Shown: positions 1-9,512 of the stretch, piece after piece | Position numbering within the stretch: position 1 is the stretch's first letter | Layout: each line of letters opens with the position of its first letter | Assembly (NCBI GenBank): GCA_026392115.1 | Contig: JAPLCQ010000069.1 | Span: 1 to 64,000, forward strand | Length of the DNA stretch: 64,000 bases | Reading direction: 5' to 3' | Source of the DNA: Armatimonadota bacterium | GTDB lineage: Bacteria; Armatimonadota; Chthonomonadetes; Chthonomonadales; CAJBBX01 | Program-made: the position numbers and the translations under genes | Notes under the pieces: generated by a model | The model's database searches: none | What the model was told of the DNA's origin: nothing | Seen by the model: only the letters and a program-made list of their open reading frames with translations

Positions 1-3
1 GGG

Positions 4-105
4 CGGCGCGGTGGCGGGCGACGAAGGGAGCGGCGAGCAAGGGGGCGCCCCCAAGAGGTCAAGGGGCTCACTTTCCTATGGCAGAGAAGTGAGCCCCTTG
101 AGCCG
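4..105. repeat. Copy 1 of a ~100-bp direct repeat containing a perfect 14-bp inverted repeat (CAAGGGGCTCACTT / AAGTGAGCCCCTTG at 60-73/87-100)
   Basis: Near-identical sequence recurs at 292-393; hairpin arms read directly. Confidence 0.85.
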
Positions 106-291
106 TTAACCGTCAGGAGCTATGCATTGCCGAAGCCGCCGTCGAAGTTGCCATTGCCGGTCGTCCCGAACGAAGTGAAGGACCCCGACTCCAGCGCAAT
201 GGTGGCTTGCCCGAGCCGCACGGCCCGCCGGGGTATCAGGGTGCGGCGCAGGAGTCGGGGCCCTTCGTTCCACTCAGGGCGACGTCAGGGA

Positions 292-393
292 CGGCGCGGT
301 GGCGGGCGACGAAGGGAGCGGCGAGCAAGGCGGCGCCCCCAAGAGGTCAAGGGGCTCACTTTCCTATGGCAGAGAAGTGAGCCCCTTGACCCG
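292..393. repeat. Copy 2 of the ~100-bp direct repeat (inverted-repeat arms 348-361/375-388)
   Basis: Same sequence as 4-105, offset 288 bp, just downstream of the secretin gene stop. Confidence 0.85.
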
Positions 394-414
394 TTGCCGT
401 CGCCGGCCTCCCCT

Positions 415-2082
415 CTACTTCAGCAGCCGCCGCACCTTCGCCTCTTCGGCTTCGTCCTTCAGGCGGCCCCGGTCGGTCAGGACGCGGGGGGTTACGAAGA
501 TGACCAGTTCGGAGTCGACGGTGCTGGTCTTCTTGCTGCGGAAGGGGATGCCGAGGATCGGGATGTCGCCCAGGATCGGCACCTTCGTGCGGGTCTGGTA
601 CTCCTGCTTCTGCACCAGGCCGCCGATCATGATGGTCTCGCCGTCCTTCACTCGCACCGTGGTCTCGGCTCGGCGGGTGGAGAGGACCGGCAGGCCGGTC
701 TCGCGCTCCTGCTCGCTGATGTTGCTCACCTCGGGCTTGAGCGTCACGGTGATCTCGCCGTTGCCGCCCGTCCAGGGCCGCACCTCCAGCTTCACGCCCA
801 CGTCAACGCCCTGGATGCGCTCCTGCTTGCCGCCGTAGGAGGTGACCTCCACCTTGATGAACTTGGTCTGACCGATGAAGATGTCGGCGGCCTGGCCGTT
901 CACCGCAGCCATGCGCGGGTTGGCGCGGACTTTCGCCTTGCCTTCGGAGACGAGCGCCTTGAGGGCCGCCTGAAAGTCGGTGGGGAGCGTGCCGATGGTG
1001 CTGTAGGTGATGTCGCCGGTGGCCGAGTTGGTCCCGGCCGTCATGCGGTCGTTCCGGAATGCCGTGGCCAGCGAGGCGGTCAGGTCGCTCGTGGAGGCCA
1101 CCTCCACGGCCAGCGCCTCGATCATGATCTGCGGCGGGGCCACGTCGACCTTGCCGAAGTCGGAGCGAATCTTGTCCAGCATCTGCCCCGGCGCGGTGAC
1201 CACCACGGCGTTCTGCGCCTCGTTGACGTGCAGGAAGCTGTAGAGGAACGTCGGCAGCAGGCCGGACGCGGTCTGGGCCTTGATGTACTTCATGCGGTAG
1301 GACTCGGTGCCGGAGAGGCGGTAGGTGGCCAGGTCGACCGGTGTTCCGTCGCAGATGGTCCAGATGCCGTCCTTCTTGGAGGCCGCCAGCCCGCACGAGG
1401 CGGCGATCCCGGCCACGGCGTCGTCCACCGCCATGCCGTCCAGCGACATGGAGACGTCGCGGTCCTTCACGGAGTCGTCGATCACCATGTCGGCCTTGGC
1501 GGCCTGCGAGACGGCGGCCAGCAGGGCCAGGAGCTTGGCCTTGGTGGCGTCGATGCTCAGGAGCCCGCCCTTCATCTGGACGTCCATCCCGCCGGCCGCC
1601 GCCGCCGCGCCGCCGCCGCCCCCCGCCGCCGTGGCCCGCGTGGCGGTGTTGCGCTCGCTGTTCACGGTGATGATGACGCTCTGCTGGTCGGTGCTCTTGG
1701 CGAAGCGGATGGAGGCGGGCTCATACATGGCCACGACGAGGTTGACGCCGACGCCCTCCTTGGCGCTCTGCGGGACCGCGAGCTGGAGGTAGCTGACCGG
1801 GTACTTGCTGATGTCGATGAACGCCTTGCCGACCTGCGACTTGGCGTTGGTGAAGACGATGCTCACCTTCTGGCGCGCCCCGCCGCCGTAGATCATGCCC
1901 CAGTCGTTGTTCTCAGGCATCCAATCGAGGACGCCGTCGGCCTTGATGCTGATCTGCACCCCATTGCTCAGCTGCTGGGCGTCGATGCTCTGGATGTTGC
2001 AGAACGCCGCCGTCTGGGCGTGGCAAGCCGCGGCCAGGGCCGTCATGGCGGCGATCAGCGCAAGCGCCGGATGGGTTCGCAT
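415..2082 (-). CDS. Secretin family protein (type II/III secretion or type IV pilus PilQ-like)
   Basis: Signal peptide MRTHPALALIAAMTALAAACHA; C-terminal secretin motifs (VKDGETIMIGGLVQ..., TKVPILGDIPILGIPFRS, VIFVTPRVL); RBS aggag upstream of 2082. Confidence 0.88.
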   Translation of the reverse strand: MRTHPALALIAAMTALAAACHAQTAAFCNIQSIDAQQLSNGVQISIKADGVLDWMPENNDWGMIYGGGARQKVSIVFTNAKSQVGKAFIDISKYPVSYLQLAVPQSAKEGVGVNLVVAMYEPASIRFAKSTDQQSVIITVNSERNTATRATAAGGGGGAAAAAGGMDVQMKGGLLSIDATKAKLLALLAAVSQAAKADMVIDDSVKDRDVSMSLDGMAVDDAVAGIAASCGLAASKKDGIWTICDGTPVDLATYRLSGTESYRMKYIKAQTASGLLPTFLYSFLHVNEAQNAVVVTAPGQMLDKIRSDFGKVDVAPPQIMIEALAVEVASTSDLTASLATAFRNDRMTAGTNSATGDITYSTIGTLPTDFQAALKALVSEGKAKVRANPRMAAVNGQAADIFIGQTKFIKVEVTSYGGKQERIQGVDVGVKLEVRPWTGGNGEITVTLKPEVSNISEQERETGLPVLSTRRAETTVRVKDGETIMIGGLVQKQEYQTRTKVPILGDIPILGIPFRSKKTSTVDSELVIFVTPRVLTDRGRLKDEAEEAKVRRLLK

Positions 2083-2092
2083 GGGAGTTCTC

Positions 2093-3790
2093 CTAGGTGG
2101 CGCCCGGAAGCGTGCGGGCCGTGACGAAGACGCCCAACCGGGTCTCCGCACGGCGCGAGCCGTGGCGAGTGAAGAGCCGGCCGATCAGCGGTAGATCGCC
2201 CAGCACGGGGTTCCGAGCATGCGTCGGCTCGTCCTGGACGATGTCGAGGCCGCCGATGAAGAGCGTCTCGCCGCTCTGGATGCGCATGAGCGCGCCGGCC
2301 GTGCGCGTGGAGACGGTGGGCGCGCCGGTGGCCGGGTCGAGTTCCACAATGTTGCTCACCTGCGGGATCACACCCAGCAGGATCGAGCCGCCGCCGCCCG
2401 CCGTGGCCGATACCGTGAGGCGGGCGCCCACCTCCACGGGCATCAGGACGGTGTCGTAGGCGTTGGCAAACGTGTTGTAGGTGATCGCCTTGATGTACTT
2501 CTGCTGCCCGGCGAAGAGCGACGCGGACCTGCCGCTGAGGACGACCGCCTTCGGCTCCGACTTGATGCGCACCCGTCCCCGGCTGCTCAGGGCGCGCAAC
2601 CGGGCCCCGAAGCTCGCATCGAGCGCGCCGAGGCTGGTGTACCGGATGCCGGCGCCGTCGGGCGATGCCGCAACGTCGCCAAAGGCGCCAAGGCCGCGCA
2701 GCTCGGGCAGCGCCTCCAGGTCGTCGGACCGGTTGTACTCCACGGTGGTGGCCGTCACCTCGATCTGCGCCACCGGCCTGTCCAGGCGGCCGATGTCCTC
2801 GCGGAGCCGCCGCACCAGGCCGGCCGGGCCGAAGACGCTGAGCGCGTTCTCGCCGGGGTTGGCGTGGATGTACCGGAGCAGGAACTCCGGCAGGCTGTTG
2901 CGGATGGCGACGGCAGACCCGTGCCGCACGCGCACGGTCTCCAGCGCCTCCACGTCGTAGGCGGCCATGCCCGCGGAGTCGCCGTCGGCCACGCGCACGG
3001 TCCCGTCCCGACGCTCCAGCGCCAGTCCGTAGGTCTGGGCGATGGCGTCCAGGGCGTCATCCAGCGGGGCTTCGTCCAGCCGTATGCTCACCTGCCGGTC
3101 GAGGCCGGGGTCCACCAGCAGCGTCGCGCCCGACACGGTCCCGATGCGGGCCAGCAGCTCGCGCAGGTCGCCGTTCAGGGCGTTCACCGAGACCCGACCC
3201 GACCCGCCCGTCACCTCCAGCTCGCGGGGATCGCCGGGCCCGGCCTTGCGGCGCACGGCCGGCGGCTGGGTGCGCCGGTCGCTGGTCACGAGGATCACAA
3301 TGGAGCGCTGGTCGTGGCCCACCTCGATGGAAATCTTGGGCACCGGCAGCTCGTTGCCGCCGGTCTCCCAGTTCTCGCCGCCCGCCTTGAAGAGCGAGAC
3401 GACGCCCGGCGTCAGCAGGCTGACGCGAAGCTCCAGCCCGATGCCGTCCTGGGCGCCCACGGGGACGAACGCCTCCACATGGCTCACCGGGTAGACGCCC
3501 ACGTTGGCGAAGCTGCCCACCTGCGAACGGGCGTTGGTGACCCAGATCGGCACCGTGTCGATGAGCCGGTGGAGCTTCTCCCACTGCCCCTTCTGCGCCG
3601 CCTCCAGGTCGAAGAAGATGCCGGGGTCGGCCACGACGCGCATGAGGCCGTCGGCCCGGATCGTCACCTGCACGGCGTTGCCGCGCCGCACCGATTCGAT
3701 GGACGTGATGTTGCAGTAGACCCGCTGGGCGTGCGAAGGCGCGCAGGCGAGGAGCAGCAGGGCCGCCGATAGGAACCGCCTCAAGGTCAC
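2093..3790 (-). CDS. Secretin family protein, second paralog
   Basis: Signal peptide, STN-like N domain, C-terminal GETLFIGGLDIV...PVLGDLPLIGRLF...VFVTARTL. Confidence 0.82.
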   Translation of the reverse strand: MTLRRFLSAALLLLACAPSHAQRVYCNITSIESVRRGNAVQVTIRADGLMRVVADPGIFFDLEAAQKGQWEKLHRLIDTVPIWVTNARSQVGSFANVGVYPVSHVEAFVPVGAQDGIGLELRVSLLTPGVVSLFKAGGENWETGGNELPVPKISIEVGHDQRSIVILVTSDRRTQPPAVRRKAGPGDPRELEVTGGSGRVSVNALNGDLRELLARIGTVSGATLLVDPGLDRQVSIRLDEAPLDDALDAIAQTYGLALERRDGTVRVADGDSAGMAAYDVEALETVRVRHGSAVAIRNSLPEFLLRYIHANPGENALSVFGPAGLVRRLREDIGRLDRPVAQIEVTATTVEYNRSDDLEALPELRGLGAFGDVAASPDGAGIRYTSLGALDASFGARLRALSSRGRVRIKSEPKAVVLSGRSASLFAGQQKYIKAITYNTFANAYDTVLMPVEVGARLTVSATAGGGGSILLGVIPQVSNIVELDPATGAPTVSTRTAGALMRIQSGETLFIGGLDIVQDEPTHARNPVLGDLPLIGRLFTRHGSRRAETRLGVFVTARTLPGAT

Positions 3791-3791
3791 G

Positions 3792-5126
3792 CTACGGCGC
3801 CTTGCCCTTGGGAGCGTCGCCCTGCAGGAAGCGCTCGCGCAGCTTCTTCTCGTCCTCGGCGGGCAGGTGGCCCGTGGTGGAGAGGATGCGCGGCGTGATG
3901 AAGATGGCCATCTCGGTGCTGGACTCTTTCGAGTCCGTCGTGCGGAAGAGCGGCCCGAGGAGCGGCAGGTCGCCCAGGATCGGCATGCGCGTCCGGGTGC
4001 TGATGGTCTCCTGCTGCGTCAGGCCTCCCAGGATCACCGTCTCGCCGTCGCGGACGCGGACCGTGGTGTTGGCCCGGCGCGTGCTCCGGTCGGGCAGGCC
4101 GGTCTTGGGGTCCAGTGCGCTGAGGACGCTGATCTCCGGGTGGATGTCGATGATGATCTCGCCCTCTCCGCCGGTGAAGGGCGTCATATCGAGCCGGACG
4201 CCCGCGTCGATGGAGTTGGTCTGGATCATGGAGCCGTCGGAGCCCCCGGTGATCGCCACGGGCGTGCTCAGGTAGCGCTGCTTGCCGATGAAGATGCCGG
4301 CCTTCTGCCCGCTCACCGTGGCGATGCGCGGGTTGGCCTTCACGCGGGCCTTGCCCTGGGTCACCAGCGACTTGAGGCCGGCATTGAAGGCGTCGGGCAG
4401 CGTCACCAGCGTCCGGTAGAAGAGGCTGCCCGCCGGCGCGTCCACGGCGACCTGCCGCGTGGCGTTGGTCCAGTCCCATTTCAGCGAGAACTCGCGGGCG
4501 CCGCTGTCGGTGAACTCCACCATGAGCACGTCGATCATGATCTGCGAGGCCGGGATGTCGAACTGGCGGATGTCCTCGCGGAACTTGCGCAGCACGTCCG
4601 GCGGAGCGGAGAGGATGACCGAGTTCTGCTCCGGGTTCGTCTTCACATGGTCCTGCAGGAATACGGGCAGGAGCGACTTGGCATTGGGCGCCAGGACGTA
4701 CTGGGTGCTGATCGAGTCGATGTCGCTGAGCAGGTACGACGAGGGTGTCTTCGGGATGCCCTCGCTGACCATGAAGATGCCCTTCACCTGGCGGCAGGCG
4801 AGGCCGTAGGCGCTGACCACGGTATCGAGGATATCGGTGGCCTTGCGGCGGGTCAGGTTCACCGTGATGGTGCGTTTGACCGTGTCGTCGATCATGATCT
4901 GCAGGCCGGTCTTGCGGGCATACCGGTTGAAGAACTAATGGGCATCCACGCCAGCCGCGGCGACCGAGACGCCGTCGGCGCCCACGTCGACGATCACCCG
5001 CTCGGGGGCGGGCTGGGCCGCGGGGGCCGCGGGCGGAGGGGCGGGAGGGTTCTGGGCCATCGCCGCGGGACCGGCTGCGAGACACAGACAGGCCGCAGCC
5101 AAGATGCAGAGGACCGGCAAGCGCAT
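3792..5126 (-). pseudogene. Third secretin paralog interrupted by one in-frame TAG (4935-4937)
   Basis: Signal peptide MRLPVLCILAAACLCLAAG at 5126; frame continues through ...GVDAH-TAG-FFNRYARKTGLQIMIDDTVKRT... into a full secretin domain (GETVILGGLTQQ, MPILGDLPLLGPLFR, AIFITPRIL). Confidence 0.75.
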
Positions 5127-5377
5127 ATCACTCTCCCTGCCGGGTCTCTTCGACGATGACGAGCCCGACCCTTGCACCGCGTGGAACGCGGACGTACGCA
5201 ACTAGTACCCCGGTCGGGCCGTCCGGGTTTCGTTATCGTCGCGGCAGACTCATGATACAGCACCCAGACGCCGCGACCGGCAACCACGTCCACTCCGGCA
5301 GGAGACCCGCATCCCGTCGCCTAACTAGTGCCCAGAGGCGGCCGCTTCCCGACCGCGCCCAAAGGAAGGCAACACCT

Positions 5378-6754
5378 ATGCTCATCGCCTCGCTGGCCGC
5401 TCCCGCCGCCCCGCCGGTATCGGGGCCGATCGCACAGCACCCGGTCAATCCCCGCGTCTTCATCTACAAGGGGAAGCCCACGGTGCTGGTCACCTCGGCC
5501 GAGCACTACGGCGGCGTGCTGAACCTGGGCATGGACGCCCGCACGTACCTCGCCGCGCTGAAGGTCGACGGGCTGAACTACACGCGCCTCTTCTCCGGAG
5601 CCTACTGCGAGAGCCCCGCGGACTTCGGCATCCGCCACAACACACTGGCCCCGGAGACCGGCAAGCTCATCTGCCCCTGGGCACGGTCACCTACCGACGG
5701 CTACGCCAACGGCGGCTCGAAGTTCGACCTCACGCGGTGGGACCCGGCCTACTTCGCGCGGCTGCACGCCTTCGTCGGCGAGGCCCGCAAGCAGGGCATC
5801 ATCGTGGAGATGGCCCTCTTTTGCCCGTTCTACGGCGACACCATGTGGAACCTGAGCCCCATGAAAGCCGCCAACAACGTGAACGGAGTGGGGACCTGCG
5901 GCCGCGAGGAGGTCTACGCGCTGAAGGAGGAGGCCCTGACCCGCGTGCAGGAAGCCCTCACCCGGAAACTGACGCGCGAGATGAACCGCCACGACAACCT
6001 CTTCTTCGAGATCTGCAACGAGCCCTACTTCGGCGGCGTCACGCCGGCGTGGCAGCGGCGCATATCGACCGCCATCGCCGACGAGGAGAGCCGCCTGCCC
6101 AAGAAGCATCTCATCGCCCAGAACATCGCCAACGGCTCGGCCCGCGTGACCGATCCGGACCCCAACGTGCAGATCCTGAACTTCCACTACGCCTCGCCGC
6201 CAGTGGCCGTGGGCGAGAACGCGGACCTGAAGCGCATCATCACCTGCGACGAGACGGGCTTCCAGGGCGCCGACGACGAGCCCTACCGCCGGCAGGGATG
6301 GGCCTTCATGCTCAGCGGCGGCGGCATGTACAACAATCTGGACTATTCCTTCACCGTGGCGCACCCCGACGGCACTGCCACGGTGGAGGATCCCACGCCG
6401 GGCGGCGGCGGGCCGGGCTTCCGCAAGCAGATGGCGACCCTCCTCCGCTTCATGAACGCACTGGACCTGGCCGCCGTGGCGCCGGACGGACCGTGGCTCA
6501 GGCCGATGGACGGCGCCGCGCAAGCCTACGCGCTCGCCAAGCCCGGCGCCCAGTACGCGGCGTATGTCTGCGGCGGGACCGGCGGCGGCCTCACCGTTAC
6601 GCTGCCCGCGGGCAAGTACCGCGTCCGCTGGACGCAGCCGTTGACGGGCGTCGTCACCGACCGCGCCTGCACCTCCACGGGCGCCGCGCTCCAGATCAGC
6701 CCGCCGGAATACCCCGGCGAGGCGGCCGTCCTGGTGACGCCGAAGCGAGGGTAG
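5378..6754 (+). CDS. Putative glycoside hydrolase-like TIM-barrel protein (cellulase/DUF4038-like)
   Basis: FFEICNEPYFGG acid/base-type NEP motif, HFHYASPP, C-terminal beta domain; family not assigned with certainty. Confidence 0.6.
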   Translation: MLIASLAAPAAPPVSGPIAQHPVNPRVFIYKGKPTVLVTSAEHYGGVLNLGMDARTYLAALKVDGLNYTRLFSGAYCESPADFGIRHNTLAPETGKLICPWARSPTDGYANGGSKFDLTRWDPAYFARLHAFVGEARKQGIIVEMALFCPFYGDTMWNLSPMKAANNVNGVGTCGREEVYALKEEALTRVQEALTRKLTREMNRHDNLFFEICNEPYFGGVTPAWQRRISTAIADEESRLPKKHLIAQNIANGSARVTDPDPNVQILNFHYASPPVAVGENADLKRIITCDETGFQGADDEPYRRQGWAFMLSGGGMYNNLDYSFTVAHPDGTATVEDPTPGGGGPGFRKQMATLLRFMNALDLAAVAPDGPWLRPMDGAAQAYALAKPGAQYAAYVCGGTGGGLTVTLPAGKYRVRWTQPLTGVVTDRACTSTGAALQISPPEYPGEAAVLVTPKRG

Positions 6755-6781
6755 CGCAAGGAGGGGCGCACCCCGTTGCCC

Positions 6782-9289
6782 CTACTTCAGCCTGACGTAC
6801 TCCACCACCACCGAACCGGGCTTGGAGGGGACGGTGACCTGCAGCTTGGCCAACTGGGCGCCGGTCATCGTCTCCGCCCTGCCGCGGGTATAGCCAGCCG
6901 AGCGGCGGACGGCGTACCGCGCCTGGGCGTCGATGCCCCGCAGGTCGCAGTCGAACGCGCAGAACGGCGACAGGTGCCGCCTGAACGCGACCACCATGCC
7001 GTCGCCCTGCTGCGGGCGGTCGTACTGCCGGACCGACCAGTTCCTCGGGTCGTGGTCGACCGCCGTCAGGACGTGGAGGTCGCCTGCGTAGTAGCCTCGG
7101 AGCCGCTTGGCCTCGGCGATGGCGCGCTTCAGCTCCGCCTTCGGGTACCGGGCGGGGCGGACATCCTCCGCGAAGGCGATCCCCGCGTTGGATCCGCTGC
7201 GGAATAGGTAGGGGCTGGAGCCCATCATGCCGCTGACGCTGTAGGGCACGTAGGGGCTCAGGCCGTCGGTCATGATCTGGTTGCGGATGGCCGCCTCGTT
7301 GAAGTCCAGGTCGAAGAGCGGGCCGATCGTGTCGTCGGTGCGCCAGAGCGGGATGGACCGGGAACAGGTCTCCAGGTCGATGCGAGTGCCGCCGCTGGCG
7401 CAGTTGTCGATGGCCAGGTGCGGGTACTCGCGGCGCAGGTCGTCCCACAGCCGGTAGAGGCCCTCGACGTAGCGTATCTCCGTGAGGCCGGCGCGGTCGG
7501 GGTTGGCGCGGTCGCCGTGCTGCCAGTAGGGTAGCGGATTGATGTTGAAGTCGATGCGAAGCCAGCTCAGGTCGTACTCACGAATCGCCTCGGTCAGGTA
7601 GCGCGTGATGTACTCGCGGGCCGCCGGATGGCCCAGGTCCAGGAGGCCGCTACCGTCTCCCGCCGGCGACAGGACCCACTCCGGGTGGTGCTTGGCGATG
7701 AGCGTCCCGGAGGCCACGCGCTCCGGCTCGAACCACATGAGGAACTTCATACCGGCCTGCCGGACGGCCTGGCCCACGGGCTTCAGGCCATGCGGGAACC
7801 GATCCGGCGGCTCGGCGCCGCTCAGGGGCAGGGCGTAGTTGCCCATCCCGTCCGGGAAGCCGCCCCGTGTCCAGTAGGCGTCCAGCCAGAAGACCTCGAA
7901 GCCGAGGCCCTCCACGGAGCGCAGGTGCTCCGTCAGGTTCTTCTCGGTAGTGGCGTTCATCTCGTAGAACGAGGTGCTCAGATGGACGATGGGCGGCGTG
8001 ACCACCTTGCCGTCGATCCTCGGCAGCACATGGGCCAGCATGGTCCGCCGGAGGGCGTTGTGCGCCGTCTCCATGTCGGCGCCGGCGTAGTGGACCTGCA
8101 GGATGCGCGGCGAACGGATCGACTCGCCGGGCTTGAGCCGGAGGCGCAGGCCCTGCATGCCGGCCGAGACCCGCAGGTCGCCGCCCGTGGGGCGCTCGAT
8201 GGCCGCCTGCCACTGGCCGGACCATCCCACGGCGGTGGCCACGCCGCCTGTGCCCCAGTCGACGGTGAAGAAGGGCCCGACCTCGGCTGCGGTGCGACCG
8301 TCGGCGCTCACGAGCCGGGCCGTCGCTCCCGCGGCGACCTGCTCGTCGACCGGCTGCCAGCTCAGCGGGCCGTGGGCGCTGCCGCGTAGCCGGTGCAACG
8401 CGACCCTGGCGCCAAGGCCCAGCCGCACCGAGGCATCGACGGCCCGGACATCCTCCAGGAGCGGCGTCTCGGCCGTGCCTGTGTTGCGGAAGTGGAGCGT
8501 CCAGTCGGCGCCGGCCGTGTCCAGATAGACGGTGGCCTCGGCCGTGACCTCCAGGCCGGTCTCGGGATCGGTCAGGACCACCGTCCGCTTCTCGGCCGTC
8601 GGTAAGGCGACGACGCGGACCTCGCGCCGCCAGTTGCTGACCAACTCCGACGACGGCCGTCCGCCGTAGGTGAACGAGAACGGCAGACCCGGCTTCAGCG
8701 TGGCCTGGCCGGCGAGGCTGTCGAGCCAGAGCGTTCGGCCGTCTTCCAGCGTGACGCGGGCGTCGGCCCAGTCGCCCTGGTCCCATCCGCGCCCGTCGCC
8801 GCCGTCGTCCACGATGAGATCAAAGGATCGGGCGCCGTGCATCTGCACAGCGATCGGCACGGGGGTCGCCCCGGCCCGCATCACGGGCGTGGCGAAGAGC
8901 TCCACGCCGCCCGCCTGGACATGGAAGCGGACCGAAGCCGCCGTGTTGTCGACGTTGCGGTCCAGCCCGATGAGCGCCGTGAACATGCGCGCCGGCGCGT
9001 CCAACTCCACGCGAAGGACGCTGTGCGAGTTCACGCCGATCCCGTGAGCGAAGGTCCGTTCGCCCAGCCGCATGGGCCCGCCGCCCGCGCCCCTGCGCAG
9101 GTGCGTGTCACCTGCCACGTCCTCATGGACCACGACGAGCCGCGAGGGCGGGGCGCCCGCGTCCTTCGCCTCGGCGAACGCCGACCGGGCCCACTGCCGC
9201 GTGGTCGACGCGATGGAGGCGAACGGGTCCGAAGCACGCAGGGACATGGGCATACACTCCAGTGCCGCAAGCAGGGCCAGGCTGAGCAT
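6782..9289 (-). CDS. Alpha-galactosidase-like glycoside hydrolase (GH27/36 clan) with N-terminal NPCBM-like domain
   Basis: NPCBM-like FAHGIGVNSHSVLRVELDAPARMF; GH-D motifs FWLDAYWTRGGFPDGMGNY, MWFEPERV, WLRIDFN, DNCASGG. Confidence 0.85.
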   Translation of the reverse strand: MLSLALLAALECMPMSLRASDPFASIASTTRQWARSAFAEAKDAGAPPSRLVVVHEDVAGDTHLRRGAGGGPMRLGERTFAHGIGVNSHSVLRVELDAPARMFTALIGLDRNVDNTAASVRFHVQAGGVELFATPVMRAGATPVPIAVQMHGARSFDLIVDDGGDGRGWDQGDWADARVTLEDGRTLWLDSLAGQATLKPGLPFSFTYGGRPSSELVSNWRREVRVVALPTAEKRTVVLTDPETGLEVTAEATVYLDTAGADWTLHFRNTGTAETPLLEDVRAVDASVRLGLGARVALHRLRGSAHGPLSWQPVDEQVAAGATARLVSADGRTAAEVGPFFTVDWGTGGVATAVGWSGQWQAAIERPTGGDLRVSAGMQGLRLRLKPGESIRSPRILQVHYAGADMETAHNALRRTMLAHVLPRIDGKVVTPPIVHLSTSFYEMNATTEKNLTEHLRSVEGLGFEVFWLDAYWTRGGFPDGMGNYALPLSGAEPPDRFPHGLKPVGQAVRQAGMKFLMWFEPERVASGTLIAKHHPEWVLSPAGDGSGLLDLGHPAAREYITRYLTEAIREYDLSWLRIDFNINPLPYWQHGDRANPDRAGLTEIRYVEGLYRLWDDLRREYPHLAIDNCASGGTRIDLETCSRSIPLWRTDDTIGPLFDLDFNEAAIRNQIMTDGLSPYVPYSVSGMMGSSPYLFRSGSNAGIAFAEDVRPARYPKAELKRAIAEAKRLRGYYAGDLHVLTAVDHDPRNWSVRQYDRPQQGDGMVVAFRRHLSPFCAFDCDLRGIDAQARYAVRRSAGYTRGRAETMTGAQLAKLQVTVPSKPGSVVVEYVRLK

Positions 9290-9512
9290 GGTTCACACCT
9301 CATTGCCCGTCCACTGCGATGGGTCAGGCTCGGGCCATGGATGAGTTCGGCGGCGGCGGCGCAATGCCCTGCCTCGCCCTGCCAAACCGTAGGCCGGCCT
9401 CCCAAAGCAGGAAGCAACGGCGCGCCCGGCGTAGTTGGTTCGTACACCACCGAGGACGCGGAGGAGGGCGCACACCCGCCCCCGCCGGGTCCTTTCCGGA
9501 TGGAGGCCAACC

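Noticed and set aside
127-2124. 665-aa plus-strand ORF opposite the secretin
   Set aside because: Antisense of a well-supported gene, composition typical of GC-rich shadow ORFs, no domain
4935-4937. Genome-wide amber (TAG) recoding
   Set aside because: Neighbouring secretin genes terminate at TAG, so a general reassignment is not supported
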